64,000 nt of DNA from Bradyrhizobium oligotrophicum S58 (GCF_000344805.1 NC_020453.1:1674001-1738000), one strand, 5' to 3'; counted from the stretch's first letter, positions 47,363-56,452 are shown. Notes: generated by a model not told the origin, from the sequence alone. Translations and numbers: made by a program.

Positions 47363-48446
47363 GAAGATGACGGTGCTGGAACCAGCGAGCGCGGCGCTCA
47401 ACGTCAGCCAGCTGCATTGGAGCCGGTTGAGGAACCTCATCCTCATCTCGATCGGTCTCGCCATCGCTCTCGCGACCCTGGTCTACCTGATCTCCGGCGG
47501 CGTCGTGTTGATGAAAGCCGCCGGAATGGTCACGCGCGAGCGCATCGCCATCGGAGCGCCCTATCTGGAAACTCGGGTGCGCGAGGTTTTCGTTCGCCCC
47601 GGGGACAGGGTCGAGGCCGGGCAGAAGATCGCGCTCGTCGAATCCACGTCCGTCTCCCGCACGCTCGCGGAGCTCGCCGTGGAGAAGGCCAGGCTCAGCA
47701 CCCGGATCGCAGCGATCGAGGCGAGGCAGGCCGCCATCGGCATATTGCTGCCGGCGGCCGAGGCCAATGCCAGGCAGACGCAAGACTATCTCGACAAGGT
47801 GTCCGGCGCGAGCAGGAGCGGGCTTGTGGTCGACAAGTTCCTGACGGACACCAGCAGCGCGGCATTTGCGGCGGCCGAGAAGCTCCAGTCCTTGAACGCG
47901 GAGCGGGCCTCGCTTGCAGGAGAGTTGGCCACCAATCAGGGCGCACTGAAGGAAATCACCGACACGTACCAGTCATTGCAGAGCGCCTATGCCGGCGGAG
48001 CCCTGTATGCGCCCGTCGCTGGATATGTCGGCAACAAGGTCATGAGCGCTGGGGCCGTGCTTGGATCGGGCGGCAGTGACATCGCGACCATCTACACGGG
48101 CCCGAGCTTCATCCTCGCCTATCTGCCGGACAACTATCTGCTCGATCTCAAGGCCGGTGAGCGCGTCCACGTGCGTTCCTACGCGCAGTCCATCGTGGGC
48201 GTGGTCGAGGATCTGCTGCCCCTGACCGACGCGATGCCGCCGGAATTCCAGATTCCGGGCGATGTCCGGCAGCGGGGACAGGTCTTCAAGATCTCGATCC
48301 CGGAAGGAGTTTCCCTTCCCGTCGACCAGAAGGTAAAGATCTCCACCTGCTACTTTCACATGTGCGATGCGGGTTCCGGAACGATTCAGGAGATCGTCCA
48401 TCGCATCATGAACTACGTCGAGCGTATCGAAGGATATACGCGCTAA
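47349..48446 (+). CDS. HlyD-type membrane-fusion protein
   Basis: This encodes up to 365 residues (or from 47367, 359). One N-terminal transmembrane helix (about 30-55) leads to a biotinyl-lipoyl half-domain (TRVREVFVRPGDRVEAGQKI), a periplasmic coiled-coil hairpin (about 100-205) and the second lipoyl half with a beta-barrel (YAPVAGYVGNKVMSAGAVL). Such adaptors bridge inner-membrane exporters to the outer membrane, and Alg44-like versions act in polysaccharide secretion. No ABC transporter or outer-membrane channel is adjacent, so it probably works with the glycosyltransferase or partners elsewhere. Translation is likely coupled to wecB. Confidence 0.88.
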   Translation: MLPSRKMTVLEPASAALNVSQLHWSRLRNLILISIGLAIALATLVYLISGGVVLMKAAGMVTRERIAIGAPYLETRVREVFVRPGDRVEAGQKIALVESTSVSRTLAELAVEKARLSTRIAAIEARQAAIGILLPAAEANARQTQDYLDKVSGASRSGLVVDKFLTDTSSAAFAAAEKLQSLNAERASLAGELATNQGALKEITDTYQSLQSAYAGGALYAPVAGYVGNKVMSAGAVLGSGGSDIATIYTGPSFILAYLPDNYLLDLKAGERVHVRSYAQSIVGVVEDLLPLTDAMPPEFQIPGDVRQRGQVFKISIPEGVSLPVDQKVKISTCYFHMCDAGSGTIQEIVHRIMNYVERIEGYTR

Positions 48447-48776
48447 GGGAACGTGCCGTGGACGGGCGATCCGGCCCGCTCGGATCTAAAAGGCGCCGAA
48501 CCCCGCCCGACCAGCTCGAAGTCGAACATCCCGACTGCCCGCCTGCTGTCATCTCTCCTGCGTCGACAGATGATGGTGCGATCTGTAGGTGCCGGCCAGG
48601 AGCTTGCGATCGTATCCTTCAAAGCCACCTGTTGCCTTAGGCTTTTCCCGATTGCGAAGCTCACTCTCTTAGCTCGAACGACGGCTCCTGATCGCGAGGA
48701 ACCAATGGCGCGACCCGGAGATTGTATCATACCGGACTGGCCCCACTCCGGCGATGCCGCACAGGAAGGCCTTTCA
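48447..48776. other. Gap before the phasin-like gene
   Basis: About 330 bp. The frame of the downstream gene stays open upstream to a GTG at 48453, but codon character before 48777 is unlike a protein and the good ribosome site is at 48777. No other signal is visible. Confidence 0.4.
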
Positions 48777-49391
48777 ATGAACAAGCGAAAATCGAATGGC
48801 TCCCACAAGGGGAACAGCGCGAAGCCGGTCGTGGTGAAGCCGGTATCGGTGCCCAAGCACGCTGCCGCGGCAGCGATGCAGAGGCGCGCTCGCCTGCTTG
48901 CCGAGTCCGCAAGCCCGGAGGGCGACGAGCTGCAGGCAGTTCCGGAGACCGAAACGAGGCTGCCGGGACGGCCAGGCCAGGAGACGGAAACGATTTTGCC
49001 GCCGCTCCCGCCTCTCGAACCCGAACCCGAACCCGGGCCGGCGCTCTCGCCGCCTCTCGGCGAGCTGACGCCCGATGCCGTCCAGCCCGTCGACGCTGGG
49101 ACGGACTCGCATGAATCCCAGCCACCCCCGATCGCTGAAGGCAGGGCGGCCGATCTCTCGCCCGTTGTGGGCGGACCGCCGCCGGCGCTCGCCGGCATGG
49201 AGGCCTGCCAGACTTTGCTTATGGAGATGACGCGAGACAATCTCGATCTGGCGGCCAGCCTCGCCACGATACGCTCGCCTCTCGGCATGTTCGGCGTCGC
49301 GACCAATTTTGCCGGCAGACAGATCGACATCTACCGCAGGTTCACGAAGGCCGTCGTCGAGATCGCCGCCGGGCCTGCCAAAGCGCGATAA
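48777..49391 (+). CDS. Phasin-like protein with Pro-rich N terminus
   Basis: The 204-residue product begins at 48777 behind AGGAAGG. Residues 1-130 are low complexity (Lys/Ala, then Pro/Glu-rich) and probably disordered. The last 65 residues form a helix-rich segment (MEACQTLLMEMTRDNLDLAASLATIRSP...FAGRQIDIYRRFTKAVVEIA) that resembles the phasin_2 fold, which coats polyhydroxyalkanoate granules or binds amphipathic surfaces. In-frame starts further upstream (48705, 48453) are less likely. Placement behind the polysaccharide genes suggests a storage or surface-polymer link, but this is weak evidence. Confidence 0.65.
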   Translation: MNKRKSNGSHKGNSAKPVVVKPVSVPKHAAAAAMQRRARLLAESASPEGDELQAVPETETRLPGRPGQETETILPPLPPLEPEPEPGPALSPPLGELTPDAVQPVDAGTDSHESQPPPIAEGRAADLSPVVGGPPPALAGMEACQTLLMEMTRDNLDLAASLATIRSPLGMFGVATNFAGRQIDIYRRFTKAVVEIAAGPAKAR

Positions 49392-49474
49392 TTCGAACGT
49401 GGTGATCTCAACCAACCCGGGGCCGGATCAGGTGCATTGGGACAACGCAGAGAACAACGCCCTTCGTGCCGATC

Positions 49475-50659
49475 CTATTGTAGCCGTACCGGCAGATTGA
49501 GCGGCCCGCGGAAGCCGAAGCCGTGCCAGCGCACGCCCGCAGGCTCCGGCAGCTCCATCCTTGGAAACCGTTCGAACAGCATCGGCAGCAGGATGGCGCC
49601 GACGGTGCGGCGGGAAAGGTGGGCGCCGGCGCAGTGGTGCGGGCCGTTGCCGAAGGCCTGGTGGGGGTTGGGATCGCGCAGCGCGTTGTAGCTCTCGCCG
49701 TCGGTGAACAGCTCCTCGTCGCGGTTGGCGGAGGCCTGGATCGTCATCACGGTGTCGCCCTTCGGAATGAGGCAGCCGCGGATTTCCGTGTCCTCCATCA
49801 CAAGGCGTGAGCTTGCCTGGATCGGGGCGACCCAGCGCACGCCTTCCTCGAAGGCGGAGCGCCATTTGTCCTGCGCGCGCACGGCTTCGAGCTGCTCCGG
49901 GTTGGTCAGCAGGCCGTAGAGGATCGTCAGCAGGGCGTCGCGCGGCTCGTTGATGCCGCCGCCGATCGCGATCTTGATGTTGGCGATGATCTGGCTTTCC
50001 GGAATCGGGTTCTTCGCATTGACCATGAAGGAGAGCGCGGACGAATCCGGCATCGCGCGGACACGCGCCATGTTGGCGCGGATGCAGCGGTCCATCTCCG
50101 CGTTCGCAACGTCGCTCGCGTCGAACGGCCCCGGCGTCCAGCCGAAATTGCCGGCGCCGTCGATCAGGGTCTGCGACCAGCGCTGCATGTCGGCATCGCT
50201 GGCGTCCGGCACGCCCATCACATGTGCGAGGATGCGCGCGGCCAGCGGGCCGGCCAGCGCGGGGAACAGATCGACGACCTCGCCGCGCGGCAGCCGGTCG
50301 AGATAGTCAGTGGCGAATTGTCTGTAGAGCGGCTCCCAGGCGGCTTCGATCGTCTTCGGCATCAAGGCCGGCATCATCGCCATGCGCTCGGCGCGGTGCT
50401 CGTCGTGGTCCTTGCGCATCAAGGTGTGCGCGAGGAAGGCGCGCTTCATCGGCGTGTTCGGATCGTCGGACGAGAACAGCGCCGCATTGTCCTTCACATA
50501 TTTGGTGTCGGCCGCCTTGGTGAGGAACGTCCGGCCCACCGACTTGACCCGCAGCACCGGCGCTTCGCGTCGCAGGCGCTGATAGATCGGATAGGGATCG
50601 CGCGTCAGATCCGCGATTGTGATGGTCTCGTCCAGGGGAGCCAGGCTTGCGGTCAGCAT
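49475..50659 (-). CDS. Cytochrome P450
   Basis: This 394-residue soluble bacterial P450 starts at 50659 behind GGAG; an upstream ATG at 50731 is also in frame. The heme-thiolate loop FGNGPHHCAGAHLSR is near residue 340, the ExxR of the K helix is present in EEGVRW..., and the I-helix region reads AIGGGINEPRD, with Asn-Glu in place of the usual acid-Thr pair. It oxidises an unknown substrate and needs a ferredoxin and reductase, not encoded next door. A relic of a close paralogue lies at 4558-4684. No pathway genes flank it. Confidence 0.93.
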   Translation of the reverse strand: MLTASLAPLDETITIADLTRDPYPIYQRLRREAPVLRVKSVGRTFLTKAADTKYVKDNAALFSSDDPNTPMKRAFLAHTLMRKDHDEHRAERMAMMPALMPKTIEAAWEPLYRQFATDYLDRLPRGEVVDLFPALAGPLAARILAHVMGVPDASDADMQRWSQTLIDGAGNFGWTPGPFDASDVANAEMDRCIRANMARVRAMPDSSALSFMVNAKNPIPESQIIANIKIAIGGGINEPRDALLTILYGLLTNPEQLEAVRAQDKWRSAFEEGVRWVAPIQASSRLVMEDTEIRGCLIPKGDTVMTIQASANRDEELFTDGESYNALRDPNPHQAFGNGPHHCAGAHLSRRTVGAILLPMLFERFPRMELPEPAGVRWHGFGFRGPLNLPVRLQ

Positions 50660-51035
50660 GGGGCGCTCCTGTTGGATGCGGGCCAGTGCGTGTCTGATCT
50701 CAAGGATAGTGGCAGGGACGGAACGGCGCAATGCTGGCCGGATGTCCCGGGCCGGAGCGACCGTGTGTTCTGAACGACGTCTGACCTCGCCAGTTCCGCA
50801 ATGTGCACGATTGCCGGAGCGTGCTGCGCCGCACCTGCGGAGATGATGATGAGGATGGACTTCGGCGCGTGGCGGCGGATCACGCTGCGCTGATCCGCCC
50901 TACGGACTGTCGCCGGTCGGCTCTCGCAGATCCGACGTGGATGGCTGGAACGAGCCCGGCCATGACCGCCTGGAGACGGACGCACGCAAAACTCCGATCG
51001 TCATAGGCGGCTGCGCCGGGCGGCGTGGGGGACGC
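50660..51035. other. Intergenic region between P450 and ParB-domain genes
   Basis: About 375 bp; both neighbouring genes are on the minus strand. Nothing beyond short shadow frames is visible. Confidence 0.4.
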
Positions 51036-51560
51036 TCAGTATCGCCCGCCGCTGCGCTCTTGTTGCTTGATCCAATCCGAAAGCGTCCGGGTCGTCGATC
51101 CCTGCTCCTGACGCGATCGTTTCGACGCTGCGGTGCCGTTGCTCCGGCTCGTCTTGCCCGCGTGCTCGCGCTGACGCATCGCAGCGTCCGACGCGGAGGC
51201 TCTCGATGGAGCGGCGAGTTTGTCTGCGGCCTCTTTTTCGAGACGGAGTTTTTTCAGCCGCTCCATCTTCTCGCGCTCCGGATCGGGCGGCGGCGGCGGC
51301 AGCTCGCGCTGGCGGGCGTCCTCGGCCGAGATCAGGAGGGCCTTGATGGCGGGTTCGCCGAGGGCCTTGCAGGCTTCGAGGCGATGCAGGCCTTCGACCA
51401 GCACGAAATGGTCCTTCTCGCGGCGGACGAGAATGGCCTCGCGCTGGCCGGACTCCAGAATGCTCTCGGCCACCTCGTCGACGAGCTCGGGCCTGAGCGC
51501 TTTGCGCTTCTTGTCGGGAACGTGGATCTTGTCGATGGGGAGGCTTTCCGGTGCGGTCAC
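51036..51560 (-). CDS. ParB/sulfiredoxin-domain protein
   Basis: This encodes 174 residues from a GTG at 51560 (GGAG upstream); the frame is open to an ATG at 51707. A ParB N-terminal-like domain spans residues 5-85, with LPIDKIHVPD, RPELVDEVAESILESGQREAILVRR and LVEGLHRLEACKALGE, whose GxHR-type motif forms the CTP/ATP-binding loop in ParB and sulfiredoxin. The rest is a charged Pro/Lys/Arg-rich tail. There is no helix-turn-helix and no parA, so this is not the chromosome-partition ParB. Stand-alone proteins of this type occur in phages, plasmids and toxin or modification loci; the role is unknown. Confidence 0.8.
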   Translation of the reverse strand: MTAPESLPIDKIHVPDKKRKALRPELVDEVAESILESGQREAILVRREKDHFVLVEGLHRLEACKALGEPAIKALLISAEDARQRELPPPPPDPEREKMERLKKLRLEKEAADKLAAPSRASASDAAMRQREHAGKTSRSNGTAASKRSRQEQGSTTRTLSDWIKQQERSGGRY

Positions 51561-51847
51561 AGTCGAGGCTCCCTTGGGTTTGCTCCGTCGTGTCGATGCT
51601 CCCTGCTGATGGAGCCCGATCCAACGGTCCAGTCGAAATCTGGGACCGATCCCAGGCCCGGAACGAGGCGGCGCTGGGAGATGGAGACACGAGGCATGCG
51701 CTTCCACAATAGTGACATTCCGCTGCGGTCCGCAAGCGTGGTGACCAGGCGACGGTGGCGGTGCATGCGACGGCCGCGTTTCGACAGTCGCTCATGTCGC
51801 GGATTTGTGGTGTTATGGTGAGATAATCGCGACAATAGGAGCCGCTC

Positions 51848-52828
51848 ATGATGAACCGCAAACTCGTTGCCGCGCTGATCGGCGTTGGCCTGTCGCTGCC
51901 TGCCGTGGCCCGCGCGCAGGACGCGCCGGTCGAGGAGCAGGTCGTCAATGCGATGAACAAGGTGTTCGGCGTCCACGCCGGCTTCCGCGCCAATCATGCC
52001 AAGGGCGTCGTGGTCGAGGGCAAGTTCAAGCCGTCGGCCGAGGCCGCGGGCCTGAGCCGGGCGTCGCTGTTCAGCGGCGGCGAAATTCCGGTGACGGTGC
52101 GGTTCTCGGACTCCACGGGCGTGCCGAATTTGCCGGACGGCTCCGGCGATGCCAATCCGCACGGCATGGCGGTGAAGTTTCATCTCGCCGACGGCAGCGA
52201 CATGGACATCGTGATCAACTCGCTGAAATTCTTCCCCGTCTCGACGGCTGCGGAGCTGCGCGACCTGTTCCTCGCGATCGCCGACAGCGGACCTGATGCG
52301 GCCAAGCCGACCAAGCTCGAGCAGTTCATCGGCAGCCATCCGTCGGTGCCGGCGGCGCTCGGCACCATCGCGACGCCCGACAGCTTTGCCGACGAGGCCT
52401 ATTTCGGCGTCAACGCGTTCGTGCTCGTCAACAAGGCCGGCGAGAAGCAGGCCATCCGCTGGCAGATGCTGCCGGAGAAGGTCGTGCATCTCGACAAGGC
52501 GGACGCCGACAAACGCGCGCCCGATTTCCTGATGGCCGAGCTGCCGGCGCGGCTGAAGCAGGGGCCGGTCACGTTCCGCTTCAAGGCGCAGCTCGCAGCC
52601 GCCGGCGACAGCACCAGCGATCCGGCCAAGCCGTGGCCCGACGATCGCAAGCTGGTCGAGCTCGGCGTGCTGACGATCGACAAGGCGGTCGCCGACAGCG
52701 ACGCGGTGCAGAAGACGCTGTTGTTCCTGCCGGGCCAGCTCACCGACGGCGTCGAGCAATCGGACGATCCGATGATCGACATCCGCAACGGCGCCTACGC
52801 CATCTCGTTCTCGCGGCGCAATCCCTGA
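51848..52828 (+). CDS. Periplasmic catalase-related heme peroxidase
   Basis: This 326-residue protein has a Sec signal peptide (LVAALIGVGLSLPAVARAQ, cleavage near ARA-QD). The mature part is a minimal catalase fold: HAGFRANHAKG carries the distal His region, followed by VRFSDSTG and NPHGMAVKFHL, as in SrpA/YcaT-type small catalases that act as organic peroxidases. It lacks the C-terminal flavodoxin-like and wrapping segments of full catalases. AGGAG precedes the paired ATGs at 51848/51851. It probably detoxifies peroxides in the periplasm. Confidence 0.88.
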   Translation: MMNRKLVAALIGVGLSLPAVARAQDAPVEEQVVNAMNKVFGVHAGFRANHAKGVVVEGKFKPSAEAAGLSRASLFSGGEIPVTVRFSDSTGVPNLPDGSGDANPHGMAVKFHLADGSDMDIVINSLKFFPVSTAAELRDLFLAIADSGPDAAKPTKLEQFIGSHPSVPAALGTIATPDSFADEAYFGVNAFVLVNKAGEKQAIRWQMLPEKVVHLDKADADKRAPDFLMAELPARLKQGPVTFRFKAQLAAAGDSTSDPAKPWPDDRKLVELGVLTIDKAVADSDAVQKTLLFLPGQLTDGVEQSDDPMIDIRNGAYAISFSRRNP

Positions 52829-52969
52829 TCATCGGGTCGTCCTGCGATCGGGGGACGCTCAGGGGACGGGGCGCGTGATAGATGATTGGCGTGACCGTGC
52901 CGGTCGAGAACGGCTCACGCTCGTGGACGAAGGGGAAGGGATCTCGCCGGCGGCTCGAGGAGACGTGTC

Positions 52970-53635
52970 ATGGCTCACATGCGATCGTTTCGATTGTCCC
53001 ACTTGCTTCGATTGGCCCCGGCGCTCGGCGCCATGTTGTGTGCTGCTTTCACGCTGCTGCCGGTGGTCGCCCGCGGCGAGCCGTTGCCGGCCGATCTGAT
53101 CGGCCGTCTGCGCTCCGGCGGATATGTCATCGTGTTTCGCCATGGCGCGACCGTTTCGGTCCAGGCCAAGACGGATTCGATGAGCCGGCCGAACGTCCCG
53201 GCGCAGCGTCAACTCAACGAGGAGGGCCGCGCGCAGGCGAGAGCGGTCGGCGAGGCGATGCACACGTTGAAGATCCCGGTGGCGCAGGTGGTGACCAGCA
53301 CGGTGCAGCGCGCCGTCGATACCGGCAAGCTGCTCGGCTTCGGCGAGGTCAGCGCCACCGGCGACCTCGCCGAGAGCGGGACTGAGAGCGCGGCGGAGGA
53401 CAATGATCGGCGCGCGCAGGCGCTGCGCAAGCTCGTCGCCGCCCGCCCGCCGGCTAACAGCAATGTGGTGCTGGTGTCGCACAAGCCGAACATCGTCGAC
53501 GCGTTCGGCACCGGCTGGTCCGACGTGCACGAGGGCGAGGCCTCGGTGTTCGAACCCGACGGCAGTGGCGGCACCAAGCTCGTCGCGCGCATCCAGGCGA
53601 CCACATGGACCGAGCTGGCCCGCGACGCGCATTGA
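52970..53635 (+). CDS. Periplasmic histidine-phosphatase-fold protein
   Basis: This 221-residue protein has an N-terminal signal peptide (hydrophobic core about 12-34). The RHG signature of the phosphoglycerate-mutase/histidine-phosphatase superfamily is present as VIVFRHGATV (His is the phospho-acceptor). It is followed by LNEEGRAQARAVGEAM, an arginine in STVQRAVDT and a second catalytic His in VLVSHKPNIVD. Exported members hydrolyse small phosphate esters or lipid-A/peptidoglycan-linked phosphates; the substrate here cannot be given. It lies 141 bp behind the catalase-related gene on the same strand. Confidence 0.88.
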   Translation: MAHMRSFRLSHLLRLAPALGAMLCAAFTLLPVVARGEPLPADLIGRLRSGGYVIVFRHGATVSVQAKTDSMSRPNVPAQRQLNEEGRAQARAVGEAMHTLKIPVAQVVTSTVQRAVDTGKLLGFGEVSATGDLAESGTESAAEDNDRRAQALRKLVAARPPANSNVVLVSHKPNIVDAFGTGWSDVHEGEASVFEPDGSGGTKLVARIQATTWTELARDAH

Positions 53636-53692
53636 GCGCGTGCGCCGGCGCCCGCTCGGACCAGCGCCTGCAGCGATCCGAAAGCCCACGCG

Positions 53693-53950
53693 CTAGCGCA
53701 CCGGCGGCTGCGGCCTCGCCAGTCCATCCAGGCCGTCGCGCAGGATGTTGACGATCAGCTTGATCACCTGCAGCGCGGCGATGGTGGCCGTTGTGTAGGT
53801 CGGATTGATCCAGGACGTCGTACAGTCGAACAGGCCGTCCGCGCCCTGTCTGCAGCCTGAGGCCAGCAGCATGGCCGTCACGCCGGCGAGCGTGAGGCTG
53901 GCGACATTGGCGATGTTGTGGAAGAGGTTGGTGTTCACGGGGCTCTCCAT
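53693..53950 (-). CDS. Hypothetical small membrane or lipoprotein-like protein
   Basis: This encodes 85 residues from 53950. A hydrophobic helix (VASLTLAGVTAMLLASGC, about 12-30) ends at a cysteine, somewhat like a lipobox but with a poor match. A second hydrophobic stretch (ATIAALQVIKLIVNIL) follows at about 53-68. No family was recognised and the ribosome site is weak. The gene is convergent with the phosphatase-fold gene. Confidence 0.5.
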   Translation of the reverse strand: MESPVNTNLFHNIANVASLTLAGVTAMLLASGCRQGADGLFDCTTSWINPTYTTATIAALQVIKLIVNILRDGLDGLARPQPPVR

Positions 53951-54250
53951 TCGTTGCAAGCGCTGCCGCGGCTGTGCGCAGCCGTAGCGCGGGCGCCAGA
54001 ACTCGAAGCGATCCGTCGCGTTCCAGCAGCCTTGCAAAAATCAGCTGCTCTCAGCAGTCACGGCTTCCGGATTTCATCATCGCAGCAGCGGCTGAGCGAA
54101 CGCGCACAAGCGCGCGCCGCCGGGGCGGGTCACCAGATGGTGATGAACGCCGCCGGGAACGTGCATCCGGGCACCAAGTTGCCGGGCCCGCCGCGATGGT
54201 CGCGTGAAACGCGTTCAGGCGTGCCGTCAGCAACTTCCTTGGAGAGAGCA

Positions 54251-54754
54251 ATGAACGAATGGATGAACATGTCGGCGCTCGGGACGATGGTCCTGCAGGA
54301 GGGCGTGAAGTTTCTGTACGAGCAGGCGACGGCTGCCCTGAAGCGAAAGCTTGCGCCCCACGCGGATGCGCCGCACGCGCCGCCGCGCCTGCCGCCGATC
54401 TTCGATCAGGCTTCCGGGCCGCTGTCGTATCACGTCGACAAGATCGAGGCCGTCGAAGATCCGCTGCGTACATTGAGCCAGATGGTTTCGAAATGGGCCA
54501 GCGGCGCCGAGCCGATCAATCCGGCCGATCCCGAGTTCATGCGCGTCGTCTCGGCATTGCGGCTGGTGATGGAGCACGTCTTCCAGCAACAATTGACGTT
54601 CAAGGGCGAGCAGCGGTCGGCTGACGATCTGCTCGGCCACTCCCTGGCATTAGGCACGTTGCTCGGCGAGATTCTCCCGCTCGGCCGCTTGGGGGCCGGC
54701 CTGCGCGCCGGCGCGAGCGCTCCTCTTCTCAACATCAAGATCCTCAGTTTGTAG
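54251..54754 (+). CDS. Hypothetical protein upstream of the gas-vesicle cluster
   Basis: This 167-residue product starts at 54251 directly behind GGAGAGAG. It is soluble, has an amphipathic N-terminal helix (GTMVLQEGVKFLYEQATAALKRK), a central Pro-rich piece and a hydrophobic, Gly/Leu-rich C terminus (ALGTLLGEILPLGRLGAGLRAGA). I do not recognise the family. It lies 316 bp upstream of gvpN on the same strand, so a link to gas vesicles is possible but not shown. Confidence 0.6.
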   Translation: MNEWMNMSALGTMVLQEGVKFLYEQATAALKRKLAPHADAPHAPPRLPPIFDQASGPLSYHVDKIEAVEDPLRTLSQMVSKWASGAEPINPADPEFMRVVSALRLVMEHVFQQQLTFKGEQRSADDLLGHSLALGTLLGEILPLGRLGAGLRAGASAPLLNIKILSL

Positions 54755-55070
54755 ACCTGCCCGCCAAACCCGCCCTCGCGCGCTCGCCGGTGACGAACCG
54801 GCGTGCGTCGGCGTGCGGCCGCATGTCGCACGAGCGAGCCAGCAGCGATGAGAGCCGAGCTAACAACGACCACGTCGGCGATGCCGGTTCGCTGCGCCCT
54901 GTCGCAGGCTGCCGACTACTCAGTACGGCTCGCGCGAAAAAAAATGCCGAGTTCGCCAGGAACTCCGCATGGGGGACCGGATTATGTCGGCCGCGCTCGG
55001 GAACCTCCGAGTGTCTGCCCCGCGCGTCCCGCTCATTGCTGCAAGGCTTTCGGATCAGAGAACGGACATC
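54755..55070 (+). promoter_or_regulatory. Leader region of the gas-vesicle operon
   Basis: About 315 bp before gvpN. An inverted repeat GAGTTC-GCCAG-GAACTC lies at 54949-54965, preceded by an A-tract. No confident -35/-10 or sigma-54 site is seen. The operon promoter is expected here. Confidence 0.45.
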
Positions 55071-56159
55071 ATGACGATCAACCAGGATAGCGGAAGGAGG
55101 CCGGTGCTGCGCTCCGACCGGGCGGCGATTGCCGGCGGTCAACGTGGCAGCCGCGCACAGGGCGATGCCGTTGCCCGGAACGATGCGGCCGCGGGATCGC
55201 GCGCCGCGATCGCTCAAATCTCGCCGCGGCCGGACGCGGACAACGCCGCCTTGTCGCCGGCGCCGCGGACCGACCTGTTCGAAAACCCGCAACTGGCATC
55301 GATGGCCGCGCGCGCCTTGACCTATTTGAATGCCGGCATTCCCGTCCATCTGCGCGGTCCGGCCGGCACGGGCAAGACGACGATGGCGATGCAGCTGGCC
55401 GCCAGGCTGGGGCGGCCCGTGGTGCTGCTGACCGGCGACGACGGCCTCACGGCGGCGCATCTGGTCGGCCGCGAGATCGGTACGAAGTCGAGACAGGTGG
55501 TCGACCGCTATGTCCACTCGGTGCGCCGGGTCGAAACCGAGACCTCGTCGATGTGGTGTGACGCGGTGCTGGCGCAGGCGGTGGTCGAAGGCCTGACCTT
55601 CGTCTACGACGAGTTCACCCGATCGCCGCCGCAGGCCAACAATCCGCTGCTGTCCGTGGTCGAGGAGCGCATCCTGATATTCCCCGCCGGCTCCCGCAAG
55701 GAGCGCCTGGTGCACGCCCATCCGGAATTCCGCGCGATCCTCACCTCGAACCCGGAAGAGTACGCCGGCGTCTCACGGCCGCAGGATGCGCTGCTCGATC
55801 GGCTGATCACCTTCGACCTCGACGACTACGATCGCGAAACCGAGATCGGCATCGTCAGCAATCGAACGGGGCTCGCCTATGCCGAGGCCGGCGTGATCGT
55901 CGATCTCGTGCGCGGCGTGCGCCGTTGGCCCAAGGCGCATCATCCGCCGTCGATGCGCAGCGCCATCATGATCGCCCGGATCGTCGCGCGCGAATTGATC
56001 ACGCCCTCGGTCGATGATCCGCGCTTCGTCCGACTGTGTCTCGACGTGCTCGCCGCAAAGGCCAAGCCGACCGATCGCGACGATCGCGACCGCTTCGCTG
56101 CAACGCTGCTGCGGCTCATGAACAATCATTGTCCCGCTGGCGCCATCGATGGAGGTTGA
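55071..56159 (+). CDS. gvpN: Gas vesicle AAA+ ATPase GvpN
   Basis: This 362-residue MoxR-type AAA+ protein has a variable, probably disordered N terminus of about 70 residues, then Walker A GPAGTGKTT (about 96) and LVGREIGTKSRQVVDRYVHSVRR. Walker B TFVYDEFTRSPP and the sensor region ILTSNPEEYAGV follow. GvpN remodels or promotes elongation of nascent gas vesicles, in haloarchaea together with GvpO. It is the first gene of a 13-gene run in one direction, most with overlapping or near-touching ends. The start at 55071 has only a weak ribosome site; ATG 54969 upstream is in frame. Confidence 0.93.
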   Translation: MTINQDSGRRPVLRSDRAAIAGGQRGSRAQGDAVARNDAAAGSRAAIAQISPRPDADNAALSPAPRTDLFENPQLASMAARALTYLNAGIPVHLRGPAGTGKTTMAMQLAARLGRPVVLLTGDDGLTAAHLVGREIGTKSRQVVDRYVHSVRRVETETSSMWCDAVLAQAVVEGLTFVYDEFTRSPPQANNPLLSVVEERILIFPAGSRKERLVHAHPEFRAILTSNPEEYAGVSRPQDALLDRLITFDLDDYDRETEIGIVSNRTGLAYAEAGVIVDLVRGVRRWPKAHHPPSMRSAIMIARIVARELITPSVDDPRFVRLCLDVLAAKAKPTDRDDRDRFAATLLRLMNNHCPAGAIDGG

Positions 56160-56161
56160 AG

Positions 56162-56452
56162 GTGAGACCCGCCCCGCTCCGCAGCATCCGACAACGTCCG
56201 CCGCCGGCGCGGCGGGTGGTGCGCTCGCGCACCGAAGCCGCGGCCGAGCTGATCCGGCTCGAACATGAGAGGGATCGCCTCACGCAGGCCCTGGCGTCGC
56301 TCGAACCGCGTCGCGAACAGGCGCGCGAGCGGCTGAAGCGCATCGACGAAAGGGCGCGCCAGCTTCTCGCCATGCTCGAGGTCACCAAGGCCGATGACGA
56401 CGCCTTCGACGGCGTCGTCCGTTCTCCCCTTAGCCGCTTTCCGAAGGAATGA
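56162..56452 (+). CDS. Small coiled-coil protein of the gvp cluster
   Basis: This 96-residue protein starts with GTG at 56162 behind GGAGG, 2 nt after gvpN. Residues 20-75 form a continuous charged coiled coil (AAAELIRLEHERDRLTQALASLEPRR...). It has no GvpA-, G- or K-like signature, so I leave it unnamed. Coupling to gvpN and to gvpO (its stop overlaps the ATG at 56449) shows it belongs to the cluster, perhaps as a nucleation or scaffold component. Confidence 0.7.
   Translation: MRPAPLRSIRQRPPPARRVVRSRTEAAAELIRLEHERDRLTQALASLEPRREQARERLKRIDERARQLLAMLEVTKADDDAFDGVVRSPLSRFPKE

Noticed and set aside
51036..51560. Chromosome-partition ParB
   Set aside because: No helix-turn-helix after the N-terminal domain, no parA neighbour and no parS-like site seen nearby.
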